From contig CANSAF010000002.1 in assembly GCA_947644645.1 (NCBI GenBank), forward strand, positions 79,500-143,499: DNA of 64,000 nt, written 5' to 3'. The notes under the pieces are model-generated. The model was not told the origin of the DNA and ran no database searches. It saw nothing but the letters and a program-made list of their open reading frames with translations. Source of the stretch: an uncultured Sporosarcina sp. (lineage in GTDB: Bacteria > Bacillota > Bacilli > Bacillales_A > Planococcaceae). Shown here piece after piece: positions 55,148-63,951 of the stretch. How positions within the stretch are numbered: the first letter of the stretch is position 1; each line of letters begins with the position of its first letter. The position numbers were made by a program, and so were the translations under genes.

Positions 55148-56142
55148 GCAAAGGTCTTTTAACTTTCCCTTCAAATCCTTCAATCGCTGCAACAGGTGTG
55201 ACAGCTGGTCCATTAGAAAAGAAAAGTCCATTTTCTAGTCAATTCGATAAAATTTATACAGATGAACGAATGCATTTAAAAACGAATGAACAAGGACATG
55301 CCAAAATGATTGAAGATGCGAGCATGATTGCGTTAAGTAAAATTGATGCGGTCCCGAGTAAAGCAGACTTTTTTTTCGCAGGTGATTTGGTCAATCAAAT
55401 GACGCCTTCCAATTTCTCAGCAAGTACATTGCAAATACCTTATATCGGGATGTTTTCAGCTTGTGCGACTTCTATATCTTCTTTATTAATGGCGGCGTTA
55501 GTAACGGATGCAAATTTATCGGAAATTACGTTAGCGGGTGCAGGGAGTCAACATAATGCGATTGAACGCCAATTTCGATATCCAGTTGAATATGGTTCAC
55601 AAAAGCCTGAGTCATCGCAGTGGACAGTGACGGCAGCAGGCATTGCGGTGGTCACACCAAATCGCAAGAAAACGCCAGTCATTACAAAAGGGACGATGGG
55701 CCGTGTGATTGATTTGGGCATGACAGATCCTTTAAATATGGGTGCTGCGATGGCGCCTGCTGCGATGGATACGTTAGAACGTCATTTAAAAGGGCATCAG
55801 GCTAGTGAAGCAGATTATGATTTAATTATGACTGGGGATTTAGGGAAGACAGGTTTTACAATTTTTAAAGAACTTGCGACACGAAAAGAAATTGTCGTAT
55901 CTGAAAAGTTTCAAGATGCTGGTGAAGCGTTTTACGGTGGGGATCCAAAATTTTTCTCTGGTGCAAGTGGTGCTGGTTGTTCCTCCGCTATATATTTTTC
56001 AGAAGTTTATGGAAAGATGATGACAGGTGACTATCAAAAAGTATTATTGATTGCGACGGGTTCTTTATTATCGCCGTTATCTTATCAACAAGGAGAAACC
56101 ATTCCTTGTATTGCCCATGCAGTCGAATTAATGATGAAATGA
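55141..56142 (+). CDS. spoVAD: Stage V sporulation protein SpoVAD
   Basis: SpoVAD binds dipicolinic acid; it has a thiolase-like fold without thiolase activity. The 333-residue product has TEGVTAGPLEKKSP-like start (VTAGPLEKKSPF), FFFAGDLVNQMTPSNF, MFSACATS and GASGAGCSSAIYFSE. It overlaps spoVAC by seven bases. Confidence 0.96.
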   Translation: MVSKGLLTFPSNPSIAATGVTAGPLEKKSPFSSQFDKIYTDERMHLKTNEQGHAKMIEDASMIALSKIDAVPSKADFFFAGDLVNQMTPSNFSASTLQIPYIGMFSACATSISSLLMAALVTDANLSEITLAGAGSQHNAIERQFRYPVEYGSQKPESSQWTVTAAGIAVVTPNRKKTPVITKGTMGRVIDLGMTDPLNMGAAMAPAAMDTLERHLKGHQASEADYDLIMTGDLGKTGFTIFKELATRKEIVVSEKFQDAGEAFYGGDPKFFSGASGAGCSSAIYFSEVYGKMMTGDYQKVLLIATGSLLSPLSYQQGETIPCIAHAVELMMK

Positions 56143-56514
56143 GTGAATAATCTTATGTCTTTATTCATAACCGCGTTTGTTGTAGGAGGATTAATTTCTG
56201 TTGTTGGTCAATTATTATTTGATGTAGCAAAATTAACCCCTGCACATACACTTTGTTTGTTGGTTGTTATTGGTTCTGTGCTTGATGGAATTGGCTGGTA
56301 TGAGCCGTTAATTGATTTTGCAGGTGCTGGTGCAACGATTCCCATTACCTCATTTGGTAATTCGTTGACGCACGGCGCAATGGCAGAGGCAGAAAAACAC
56401 GGATTTGTCGGTGTGTTAACCGGTATGTTTGAAGTAACAAGTTCTGGCATTAGTGCAGCGATTTTATTTGGTTTTATTGCGTCATTACTATTCAAAGCGA
56501 AAGGTAAAAATTAA
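56143..56514 (+). CDS. spoVAE: Stage V sporulation protein SpoVAE (AEb type)
   Basis: This 123-residue membrane subunit of the DPA channel is related to SpoVAC, with [23 protein letters not shown] 56143 abuts the SpoVAD stop. SpoVAA, AB and AF are not in this cluster, so this is a reduced C-D-E operon. Confidence 0.93.
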   Translation: MNNLMSLFITAFVVGGLISVVGQLLFDVAKLTPAHTLCLLVVIGSVLDGIGWYEPLIDFAGAGATIPITSFGNSLTHGAMAEAEKHGFVGVLTGMFEVTSSGISAAILFGFIASLLFKAKGKN

Positions 56515-56575
56515 GTTCATCTATGGAATGAATTTAAAAAAATGTGCAAACGCCCGATTCCCTTTTTTCTTTCTG

Positions 56576-56584
56576 CATATGGTA
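56576..56584 (+). promoter_or_regulatory. SigK-type -10 element of the yjcZ-spoVIF unit
   Basis: CATATGGTA matches CATAnnnTA exactly; B. subtilis spoVIF is a mother-cell SigK gene. Confidence 0.5.
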
Positions 56585-56608
56585 TGTAGAAGGGAAGGAG
56601 GGGTTTTT

Positions 56609-56773
56609 ATGTTTGGATGCAATCCTTACGGAGGTGGATACGGACCGAGTGTCTGCGGCGGCGGATACGGTTACGGCCGCGAACGTAGAAGATATAATTA
56701 CGGCGGTTCGACTTTTGTCTTAATCGTTGTATTGTTTATCTTATTAATCATTGTCGGCTCTAGCTTTGTATAA
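56609..56773 (+). CDS. YjcZ-family small sporulation protein
   Basis: The 54-residue protein has a Gly/Tyr-rich N-terminal half ([20 protein letters not shown]) and one C-terminal membrane helix ([15 protein letters not shown]), the pattern of YjcZ/SscA small coat-associated proteins. ATG 56609 follows AAGGAGGGG. It lies before spoVIF. Confidence 0.88.
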   Translation: MFGCNPYGGGYGPSVCGGGYGYGRERRRYNYGGSTFVLIVVLFILLIIVGSSFV

Positions 56774-56788
56774 GAAAGGAGAAAGTCT

Positions 56789-57034
56789 ATGAATGATTCA
56801 TTTTTCAAGAAAATTGAATCGAAAACTGGTGTACCGATGGAAGAAGTGTTTGCACTTGCAAATGCAATCCAATATGCCGACTTTAAGGACGAACGACAAG
56901 TACGGAAAATCATTCGAAATGTAGGACGATTGGCAAATAAAAATGTCTCTCCACAAATGGAAGATGAACTTGTCAGGTCCATCGTTAACGGTGGGAAGTC
57001 TTTTAATTTGTCGGATATTGAAAATATGCTTTAA
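56789..57034 (+). CDS. spoVIF: Stage VI sporulation protein F
   Basis: SpoVIF (YjcC) is needed for late coat assembly and stability of the coat regulator GerR in B. subtilis. The 81-residue product matches the family pattern FFKKIESKTGVPMEEVFALA and VRKIIRNVGRLANKNVS. AGAAAGGAG precedes the ATG. Confidence 0.92.
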   Translation: MNDSFFKKIESKTGVPMEEVFALANAIQYADFKDERQVRKIIRNVGRLANKNVSPQMEDELVRSIVNGGKSFNLSDIENML

Positions 57035-57047
57035 CATAATCTAGTAG

Positions 57048-57090
57048 AGTTGTTCAGAAGGTTTTTATAAACTTTCTGAACAACTTTTTT
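57048..57090 (+). terminator. Terminator after spoVIF
   Basis: AGTTGTTCAGAAGG pairs with CTTTCTGAACAACT, then T6. Confidence 0.88.
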
Positions 57091-57229
57091 ACAATCCCTA
57101 TGATTATGCGATTAAAAACTAAAGGTTCAGTCTATTCCGTCGATATAAAGAGTAAGATGGTTTATCATTTGGCAAAATCGGTTATATAAAGTTTAATCGA
57201 AAATATAATGAATGTGAGGAGGTACGCTA

Positions 57230-57547
57230 ATGGGCTATATTTTACCAGTCAATTCCTATCGATCGCAGCAATACGCCAATCGACTCATGGATGAACCGCA
57301 TTTTGCGAAAGTTTCTCGTTTACAACGTGTCAATCAAGTGGCGAGTTTTTCAGAGAAATTTGAGGAAGTCGCGCCTAGAGATGAGATGAATCAGTATAAA
57401 AAGAATGAAAAGATGGAGGAGTCTCGATTAGCCCCTGCCCAATCACAACACGAAGTCATTGGATATGTTCAGCCAAATCCAGCCAATTTATCTCCAGCGA
57501 TTGCAAGAGTTGTTGAAAAAGGGCAAGCGATTAATGCGTATGTTTGA
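57230..57547 (+). CDS. Conserved hypothetical protein, 105 residues
   Basis: This soluble, charged, low-complexity protein starts MGYILPVNSYRSQQYANRL and ends in a short hydrophobic segment (NLSPAIARVVEKGQAINAYV). I do not recognise a family with a known role. GAGGAGGTAC precedes the ATG. It stands alone between two terminators next to spore genes and yjcFGH. Confidence 0.75.
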   Translation: MGYILPVNSYRSQQYANRLMDEPHFAKVSRLQRVNQVASFSEKFEEVAPRDEMNQYKKNEKMEESRLAPAQSQHEVIGYVQPNPANLSPAIARVVEKGQAINAYV

Positions 57548-57553
57548 TGAAGT

Positions 57554-57600
57554 AAAAAAGTGCCTGCAGGTAGAATCGCTGCAAGGCACTTTTTTATTTT
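57554..57600. terminator. Bidirectional terminator between the 105-residue protein gene and yjcF
   Basis: AAAAGTGCCTGCAG pairs with CTGCAAGGCACTTTT, with A-run and T-run on the two sides; it overlaps the yjcF stop. Confidence 0.85.
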
Positions 57601-58028
57601 GTTAATTTTTTTTCCATTGCACGATGTGGGATATCCGCATCCATAAATTCCGGAGAAGTAATGACATAACCAATACTCTCATAAAATGGAATTGCATGCG
57701 ATTGTGCATTGAGTACAATTTTTTCGAATCCTTGTTCAGAGCCATGATCTTCTAACGCTTTCATAATGAGTTTCCCGAGATGTAATCCTCTATAAGTTGG
57801 AAGGATACAAACTCGTTCAACTTTTCCAACGCCAGGACTTGTTTCTCGAATTCGACCCGCGCCAATTGGGGTGTTTTTTTCATAAACAACGAAATGGCTT
57901 GCCGTTTCATCGAACTCATCAATTTCAAGGCTTAATGGAACTCTTTGTTCATCGACAAAAACTTTTCTTCTGACAAAAAATGCATCCTGTAATTCTTGGT
58001 CAGCTGAAACAATTGTTACATGAAACAA
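57594..58028 (-). CDS. yjcF: GNAT acetyltransferase (YjcF-like)
   Basis: The 144-residue acetyltransferase has the acetyl-CoA loop region RVCILPTYRGLHLGKLIMK and the GNAT end LNAQSHAIPFYESIGYV. Substrate unknown. TTG 58028 starts three bases behind the yjcG stop. Confidence 0.9.
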   Translation of the reverse strand: MFHVTIVSADQELQDAFFVRRKVFVDEQRVPLSLEIDEFDETASHFVVYEKNTPIGAGRIRETSPGVGKVERVCILPTYRGLHLGKLIMKALEDHGSEQGFEKIVLNAQSHAIPFYESIGYVITSPEFMDADIPHRAMEKKLTK

Positions 58029-58031
58029 TGC

Positions 58032-58547
58032 TTAGCGATTTCCTTCTAAACGGAATGTTTCGTAAACTGTCCATGAGCCATTTTCAAGTTGGTAAAGTAA
58101 GTGGATGCGATCAATTGTTTCTGAATGATCAACGCCAACCATTTTCAATTGACCGATAATATCATCATGTTCACCTGAAGAAAGTTTTTGTGCGATTGTA
58201 ATATGTGGCACGAATGCATATTCTGGCTCGTCACCAAAGAAATCATAGTTTAAGTCTTTATGCAAATCTAATAGATGATCATTTAATTCTGCTTTAAAAT
58301 AAATGGCATTGGTAATCGGTGCAAAAGTGCTCACTTTCGTTACTTTTAATTCGAAAGGACCGTGTTTTTCAGTTACTTCTTTAATTGCTTTTGCGACATC
58401 TTCTATTTCTTGATCATTCGCATCGAAAACACCTTTAATTGTCATATGTGGTGTAATTTGCGCATAATGTGGGTCATATCGCTTTCGATAACCATTTGCT
58501 AAATCTTGAAGATCTTTTGAAGGGAATGCTACAATACCGTATTTCAT
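58032..58547 (-). CDS. yjcG: 2H-family phosphoesterase (YjcG-like)
   Basis: The 171-residue protein has both histidine motifs of the 2H/2'-5' RNA ligase-like family: HMTIKG near residue 34 and HITIAQ near 115. Substrate unknown. GGAGGTTTTTCTTATG is a strong start. Order yjcH-yjcG-yjcF matches B. subtilis. Confidence 0.92.
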   Translation of the reverse strand: MKYGIVAFPSKDLQDLANGYRKRYDPHYAQITPHMTIKGVFDANDQEIEDVAKAIKEVTEKHGPFELKVTKVSTFAPITNAIYFKAELNDHLLDLHKDLNYDFFGDEPEYAFVPHITIAQKLSSGEHDDIIGQLKMVGVDHSETIDRIHLLYQLENGSWTVYETFRLEGNR

Positions 58548-58626
58548 AAGAAAAACCTCCTCGTAAAATTGTAACGCTTATCAACAGTATAACAGAATTA
58601 AATGTTTTCTGTCATTAAACAATCAT

Positions 58627-59349
58627 TCAATGCTCAAAAGTCTGTCTAATTGCACGAGGCATATCTTTTTGCCAAAACTTCCAAGTATGATTGCCTTCGA
58701 ATTCTTCATAGAAGTAATCAAAGCCTTTTCTTTCAATGACTTCCTTTAAAGCACGATTCGGTTGTAAGAAATCTTGCACACCATCTACTTGAGTTTGGAC
58801 TTCAGTTTCCCCTGTACCGATTACATGGTAAATCGAAAAATTGGAGGGATCTTGTACGGCTTCGATTTTATCTAATACAAACTGATCAACGTATGGGGAA
58901 TGTAAAATAACTTTCCCAAAAATATTCGGATATTTTGCAGCGGTTACAAGTGAAATCGTTGCGGCCAATGAATCGCCAGATAAAGCTCTTCCTGCACCCA
59001 CTTGATAAGTCGGATAATTTTCATCAATATATGGGACAAGCTCATGCGCCAAAAAGCGCGTGTATGCTTCGCGTTTATCGCCTTCTGGATGATACATACG
59101 CCGGCGTTCGCTTACACTTTTATAAGGAATCCCAACAAAAATAACATCTTCAATTTCTTCTTGGTCGAGCAGTTCGTCAATGACTCGCCCTACTCGCCCG
59201 TATTGGATATAATCTTTTCCATCGGAGCCGAATAATACTGCATATTTATAGAGCGGCGTGTAGTTATATGGCAAATGAATTAAAATTTGCATTTCTTCAC
59301 CAAGTGCTTCACTATAAAAGTTTATTTCTTCAATTTTTCCTTGCTTCAT
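58627..59349 (-). CDS. yjcH: Esterase-D-like alpha/beta hydrolase (YjcH-like)
   Basis: The 240-residue protein belongs to the putative esterase family: nucleophile in ALSGDSLAATIS, and a late histidine in EGNHTWKFWQ. ATG 59349 lies eight bases behind GGAGG; the upstream reading to 59379 lacks a ribosome site. Members include enterochelin-esterase-like enzymes; substrate unknown. Confidence 0.88.
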   Translation of the reverse strand: MKQGKIEEINFYSEALGEEMQILIHLPYNYTPLYKYAVLFGSDGKDYIQYGRVGRVIDELLDQEEIEDVIFVGIPYKSVSERRRMYHPEGDKREAYTRFLAHELVPYIDENYPTYQVGAGRALSGDSLAATISLVTAAKYPNIFGKVILHSPYVDQFVLDKIEAVQDPSNFSIYHVIGTGETEVQTQVDGVQDFLQPNRALKEVIERKGFDYFYEEFEGNHTWKFWQKDMPRAIRQTFEH

Positions 59350-59384
59350 AAAGCGAAACCTCCTAATATGTAACTTCAATAAAA

Positions 59385-59414
59385 TTGTAACATATCTGAG
59401 AATATAGGTATAAT
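59385..59414 (+). promoter_or_regulatory. SigA promoter for the pgpA-like gene
   Basis: TTGTAA, 18 bases, TATAAT. Confidence 0.65.
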
Positions 59415-59455
59415 AGAGAAGACAGCGTAGAAATTCAAATAAGGGGATGTTTTAA

Positions 59456-59989
59456 ATGATGAATAAAAAAAATGTCGTACATTCTAGTGTTGTTGAAGCG
59501 GCGACAGTCGAAGCATTAGAACGTAGAGGTGTAAAATTAGAGGCGATTGCGGAAATCGTTTACGAAATGCAAGTGCCTTATAATACAGACTTAACAATGG
59601 AAAGTTGTTTAGATTCAGTTAAAAATGTATTAAAAAAACGTGAATTACAACATGCCATTTTAGTCGGCATTGAACTTGATGAATTATGCGAACAAGGAAA
59701 ATTATCTGAACCGCTACAGGAAATTGTAGAATCAGATGAGGGACTATTTGGTGTAGATGAAACGATAGCACTTGGCGCTGTTTTCACATACGGTTCCATC
59801 GCGGTTACAACTTTCGGTCATTTGGATAAAAATAAAATTGGCATTATTAATGAACTTGATACGAAAAAAGGCAAAGGCGTGAATACATTTTTAGACGATT
59901 TAGTCGCAAGTATTGCCGCATCTGCAGCTTCCAGAATTGCGCATCGATCGCGTGATGAAGAAGAAGCGATTGAATCACTTGAAGACTAA
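59456..59989 (+). CDS. yutG: PgpA-family protein (YutG-like)
   Basis: The 177-residue soluble protein has the phosphatidylglycerophosphatase A core DELCEQGKLSEPLQEIVESD with DEGLFGVDETIALGAVFTYG and an N-terminal helical extension as in Bacillus YutG. It lacks the membrane helices of E. coli PgpA. Dephosphorylation of phosphatidylglycerophosphate is likely but unproven. Confidence 0.85.
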   Translation: MMNKKNVVHSSVVEAATVEALERRGVKLEAIAEIVYEMQVPYNTDLTMESCLDSVKNVLKKRELQHAILVGIELDELCEQGKLSEPLQEIVESDEGLFGVDETIALGAVFTYGSIAVTTFGHLDKNKIGIINELDTKKGKGVNTFLDDLVASIAASAASRIAHRSRDEEEAIESLED

Positions 59990-60020
59990 TGGATCATTCT
60001 GTGTCTGAAATAAAGATTAA

Positions 60021-60075
60021 TAAGAAGGCTGCTTGGAAAGTTTATTAAATAACTTTTTGAGTAGTCTTCTTTGTA
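60021..60075 (+). terminator. Terminator after yutG
   Basis: GAAGGCTGCTTGGAAAGTT pairs with AACTTTTTGAGTAGTCTTC, then TTTGT. Confidence 0.8.
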
Positions 60076-60083
60076 TATGGATA

Positions 60084-60112
60084 TTGACAATTGAATGCGT
60101 TTTCATCATAAT
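60084..60112 (+). promoter_or_regulatory. SigA promoter of the TAXI transporter operon
   Basis: TTGACA (perfect -35), 17 bases, CATAAT. Confidence 0.85.
60092..60105. promoter_or_regulatory. CcpA (cre) site inside the TAXI promoter
   Basis: TGAATGCGTTTTCA matches TGWAARCGNTTNCA at 13 of 14 positions and lies between -35 and -10, so CcpA binding should repress in the presence of preferred sugars. Confidence 0.75.
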
Positions 60113-60164
60113 GAAGGAAGTGAACTGAGAAAGTTCAGAAATTTCAAAAGGGGAGGAATAGGCT

Positions 60165-61190
60165 ATGAAAAACAGAAAATTGTATTTACTAGCGATTATT
60201 TCTATGATTGCAATGCTTGTTTTAGCAGCTTGTGGTACTAGCGATTCTGGTGATTCCGGAAGTTCAGGAAGCTCGGGGGACTCTGGTAGTTCAAGTGATG
60301 GGGGAGAAGAAGGAACAAGCGATAAAGGCGATTACAAGAACTTAAGTATTTTAACGGGTGGGGCGCAAGGAACTTACTACCCACTTGGTGGATCATTTGC
60401 TGATTTTATTTCGAAAGAAACGGGCATTAAAACAGATGCGGAAGTTTCTCAAGCATCTGCATCCAATATGATTGACTTAAAAGAAGGCGTAGCAGAAATT
60501 GCTTTCGTTCAAACGGATATTGCTTACTATGCAACAAAAGGTGAGTTAATGTTTGAAGATGAAGTTGTAGATGAAATTGCTGCAATCGGAAATCTTTATC
60601 CAGAAACGGTGCAACTTGTTACACTTGAAAAAAATGGCATCGAGTCTTATGAAGATTTAAAAGGTAAAAAAGTTTCAATCGGTGCAATTGGTTCAGGAAC
60701 AGCGGCAAATGCTGAGCAATTATTGGAAATTCATGGGTTAACATTAGATGATATCGATGTGCAAAATTTAGATTTCGGTGAGTCTCAAGAAAGTATTCAA
60801 TCTGGACAAATTGACGCGGCATTCGTTACAGCAGGTACGCCAACGGGTGCGGTTGAAGGGTTAAATGCAGTTGCAAAAGTATCCATTGTGCCAATTGAAG
60901 ATGACAAAGCAGAAGCGTTAATTGAAAAATATCCATATTATGCGAAAGAAGTAATTCCATCGGGCACATATGGTTCAACTGAAGATGTAAATGCTGTTTC
61001 AGTTGGTGCGATGCTTGTTGTAAAAGATGAGCTTCCAGAAGACTTAGTCTATGAAATTACGAAAGCAATCTATGAAAATGCGCCTTCATTGACGCATGAT
61101 AAAGGAAAGTATATTAAGAAAGAAACTGGATTAGATGGGGTAGGTATTAAAATTCACCCAGGCGCGCAAAAGTATTTTGATGAAAATTAA
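60165..61190 (+). CDS. TAXI family TRAP transporter solute-binding lipoprotein
   Basis: The 341-residue lipoprotein has lipobox LAAC (Cys23), a Ser/Gly/Asp linker, and the TAXI pattern LTGGAQGTYYPLGGSFADFI with VGAIGSGTAANAEQ-like core (SIGAIGSGTAANAEQLLE). It captures a small organic acid or glutamate-type solute for the fused permease encoded downstream. The actual ligand is unknown. Confidence 0.93.
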   Translation: MKNRKLYLLAIISMIAMLVLAACGTSDSGDSGSSGSSGDSGSSSDGGEEGTSDKGDYKNLSILTGGAQGTYYPLGGSFADFISKETGIKTDAEVSQASASNMIDLKEGVAEIAFVQTDIAYYATKGELMFEDEVVDEIAAIGNLYPETVQLVTLEKNGIESYEDLKGKKVSIGAIGSGTAANAEQLLEIHGLTLDDIDVQNLDFGESQESIQSGQIDAAFVTAGTPTGAVEGLNAVAKVSIVPIEDDKAEALIEKYPYYAKEVIPSGTYGSTEDVNAVSVGAMLVVKDELPEDLVYEITKAIYENAPSLTHDKGKYIKKETGLDGVGIKIHPGAQKYFDEN

Positions 61191-61198
61191 ATGACAGA

Positions 61199-61250
61199 AA
61201 GAATGAGGCGTTGAGGCAAGGACTTCAGACGCCTCATTCTTTAAATTTTC
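61199..61250 (+). terminator. Terminator behind the solute-binding protein gene
   Basis: AGAATGAGGCGT pairs with ACGCCTCATTCT, then TTAAATTTTCTTTTT. It probably acts partially, giving excess binding protein over permease. Confidence 0.8.
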
Positions 61251-61313
61251 TTTTTAGGCTGCTGTTATCATTTGGAAAGCGTAATAAACCGATTGTTTCG
61301 GAAAGGAAATTGT

Positions 61314-61841
61314 ATGAAGTATGTTAAAGTCTCACTGGGCATATTATTGTTAATTGGAGCGTTCGTTTGTTTCTTATTTATACCGATAAAAGATGTGTTG
61401 TTATTTACCGAAACAAGATCAGAAAATGGAGAAATGTATTATGTCAAAATGGATCAGGAAAGAAATTTTGAAATCCGATATGTCCATTCCATTCATTTAA
61501 CGGATGTGATTGAGTTTTACGAGGCAACAGATGACAGACTGATTCGAATGCTGTCGATGTCGTATGAAAATCTCTCGATTGGTTTACCTGGTGAAGCGGG
61601 AGAAGGAGAAACTTTGGAATTGAAAGATGGCGTATATACGCTTACATATAAGGACCGGGTGATTGATGCGTTTAGGCTCCATATTGGAAGAGTAGATGCA
61701 GATTTAGCTTTACGTTACAAAGGGGTAGAAATAGACTTGAAAAAACATTTGGAAAAGGGAAAGTCTTACGAGTTTAAAGTCGATAAACTCTCTTTTTACC
61801 AACTGATGAAAGGAGAAGAATTAAGTGGCGAAAGATCATAA
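61314..61841 (+). CDS. DUF1850 domain protein
   Basis: The 175-residue protein has an N-terminal membrane anchor (about 5-24) and an extracellular beta-rich domain with the DUF1850 pattern FEIRYVHSIHLTDVIEFYE. It is typical of TAXI transporter operons; role unknown. ATG 61314 follows AAAGGAAA. It overlaps the permease by 17 bases. Confidence 0.9.
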   Translation: MKYVKVSLGILLLIGAFVCFLFIPIKDVLLFTETRSENGEMYYVKMDQERNFEIRYVHSIHLTDVIEFYEATDDRLIRMLSMSYENLSIGLPGEAGEGETLELKDGVYTLTYKDRVIDAFRLHIGRVDADLALRYKGVEIDLKKHLEKGKSYEFKVDKLSFYQLMKGEELSGERS

Positions 61842-63849
61842 AAAGCAAGATGAAGTGGAAGCAGTAGAGATGGAAACGTTGACTGAAGAAGAACAAGATG
61901 AAATATTACGGAAGTATGACCCCGAATCCAATACAAGAGATTTAGGATCGATATTTAGAAAAATCGTCTTTTTTGGCTTGTTGGCATTTTCATTATTCCA
62001 GTTATACACAGCAATTTTTGGGCAATATACAGCTTATATTCAACGTTCGATTCACTTAGGATTTGCTTTATCATTAATTTTTATTTTATTTCCAGCTAGA
62101 AAACGTTTGAAGAAAGAAAAGAGAGGAAAAGTTCCTTTTTATGATTTAATCTTGGCAAGTTTATCGGTTGTTGTCGGTTTATATTGGCCGTTAAATATTG
62201 AAAAGATTACCGGGCAAGTGGGCCGACTAACGGATATGGATTTAATTGTTGGGATTATTGCGATTATATTGACGCTTGAAGCGGCGAGGCGAGCGGTTGG
62301 CGTGCCGATTACAATTATTTCAAGTTTATTTTTAGTTTATGCATTTTTTGGTTCTTATTTCCCAGGATTTTTAAATCATCGTGGGCAAGATGTAAAAAGT
62401 ATTGTCCGTACGATGTTTTATACGACAGACGGTATTTTAGGAACACCGATTAGTGTATCCGCAACATTTATTTTTGTGTTTTTATTGTTCGGAGCCTTTT
62501 TAGTAAAAACAGGGGTCGGAAATTATTTCAATGAGTTGGCAGTTGTTTTAGCGGGGCGCTTAGTCGGGGGACCTGCAAAAGTTGCGATTTTCTCAAGTGC
62601 TCTACAAGGAACGATTTCAGGAAGTTCCGTTGCCAACGTTGTAGGATCTGGTTCTTACACGATTCCAATGATGAAAAAGCTTGGTTATCGAAAAGAGTTT
62701 GCGGGAGGCGTAGAAGCTGCTGCTTCAACAGGTGGACAGTTGATGCCACCAATTATGGGTGCTGCGGCATTTTTAATGGTTGAGTTTATTGGCGGCATTA
62801 CGTATTGGGAAATTGCGAAAGCAGCGACGATTCCAGCGTTACTATACTTTGCGGGAATTTGGATTATGACGCATTTTGAAGCAAAACGTGTCGGTTTAAA
62901 AGGAATGAAGGAAGATCAAATTCCAAATCGTAAAGAAACCTTAAAGAAAATTTATTTACTATTACCAATTTTAGGGATTATCTTCTTTTTATTAATTGGA
63001 ATTCCAACAATGCAAGCTGCGCTATATGGGATTGTTTTAACGATTGTTGTGAGCGCGTTTAATAAAGAAACGAGAATTGGTTTTAAAGATATGATTGACG
63101 CACTTGTAGATGGTGCGCGAACTGCTTTAGCGGTAGCGGCAGCAACAGCATGTGCGGGAATTATCGTTGGGGTTGTTTTAAAAACGGGGCTTGGTTTAGG
63201 GCTTGCAAATGGTTTAATTTCTGCGGCAGGCGGAAATGTGTTTTTAACACTCGTCTTTACAATGATTGCATCACTTGTTTTAGGGATGGGTTCACCAACA
63301 ACAGCAAACTACGTCATTACATCGACAATTGCAGCACCAGCAATTATCGCTTTATTAATGATGGGTGCTGAACCAGGGGCAGTTGTGCCGATTGTTGTTG
63401 CTTTATCAGCTCATTTATTTGTATTTTTCTTTGGGATTGTGGCAGATATTACACCGCCAGTTGCTTTGGCAGCATTTGCAGCGTCTGGAATTTCAGGAGG
63501 CGATCCAATTAAAACAGGGGTCACTTCAGCGAAACTAGCGATAGCGGCATTTATCATTCCGTATATGTTCGTATTCAATCCAGCTTTATTAATGATTGAT
63601 TCATCATTGATTGAAATTGTCTGGGTGACTATTACGGCGTTGGTCGGTATGCTTGCGATTGGTGCTGGGATGATTGGTTATTGGTACCGGCAATGCAATT
63701 GGATTGAAAGGATTTTCATCGTTGCGATTGGGTTATTATTAATTTTCCCAGAACCAATTACAGATGTAGTTGGTTTAGCTTTATTCCTCGGAATGTTTGC
63801 GATTCAGTATAAGACGAGGGATAAAGAGGATGATGTGGTTGTGGCTTAA
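61825..63849 (+). CDS. TRAP transporter fused permease (TAXI type, DctQM fusion)
   Basis: The 674-residue permease joins the small four-helix and large twelve-helix TRAP subunits. Landmarks are FSSALQGTISGSSVANVVGS, AAASTGGQLMPPIMGAAAFL and LGMGSPTTANYVITS. Uptake is driven by an ion gradient. GTG 61825 follows AAAGGAG at nine bases. Confidence 0.95.
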   Translation: MAKDHKKQDEVEAVEMETLTEEEQDEILRKYDPESNTRDLGSIFRKIVFFGLLAFSLFQLYTAIFGQYTAYIQRSIHLGFALSLIFILFPARKRLKKEKRGKVPFYDLILASLSVVVGLYWPLNIEKITGQVGRLTDMDLIVGIIAIILTLEAARRAVGVPITIISSLFLVYAFFGSYFPGFLNHRGQDVKSIVRTMFYTTDGILGTPISVSATFIFVFLLFGAFLVKTGVGNYFNELAVVLAGRLVGGPAKVAIFSSALQGTISGSSVANVVGSGSYTIPMMKKLGYRKEFAGGVEAAASTGGQLMPPIMGAAAFLMVEFIGGITYWEIAKAATIPALLYFAGIWIMTHFEAKRVGLKGMKEDQIPNRKETLKKIYLLLPILGIIFFLLIGIPTMQAALYGIVLTIVVSAFNKETRIGFKDMIDALVDGARTALAVAAATACAGIIVGVVLKTGLGLGLANGLISAAGGNVFLTLVFTMIASLVLGMGSPTTANYVITSTIAAPAIIALLMMGAEPGAVVPIVVALSAHLFVFFFGIVADITPPVALAAFAASGISGGDPIKTGVTSAKLAIAAFIIPYMFVFNPALLMIDSSLIEIVWVTITALVGMLAIGAGMIGYWYRQCNWIERIFIVAIGLLLIFPEPITDVVGLALFLGMFAIQYKTRDKEDDVVVA

Positions 63850-63856
63850 GAAAGTT

Positions 63857-63906
63857 AAAAAGCGTTGAAGTAGTCAAACAAGACTAATTCAACGCTTTTT
63901 TATTTC
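63857..63906 (+). terminator. Terminator after the TRAP operon
   Basis: AAAAGCGTTGAAGTAGTC pairs with GACTAATTCAACGCTTTT, then TTATTT. It has the GTC-GAC core. Confidence 0.9.
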
Positions 63907-63914
63907 AGGAAAAT

Positions 63915-63948
63915 AAAAAAACATTTTCTTAAAAGAAAATGTTTTTAA
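63915..63948 (-). terminator. Terminator of the tRNA transcript
   Basis: On the minus strand AAAACATTTTCTT pairs with AAGAAAATGTTTT, then T-run. Confidence 0.8.
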
Positions 63949-63951
63949 GTA

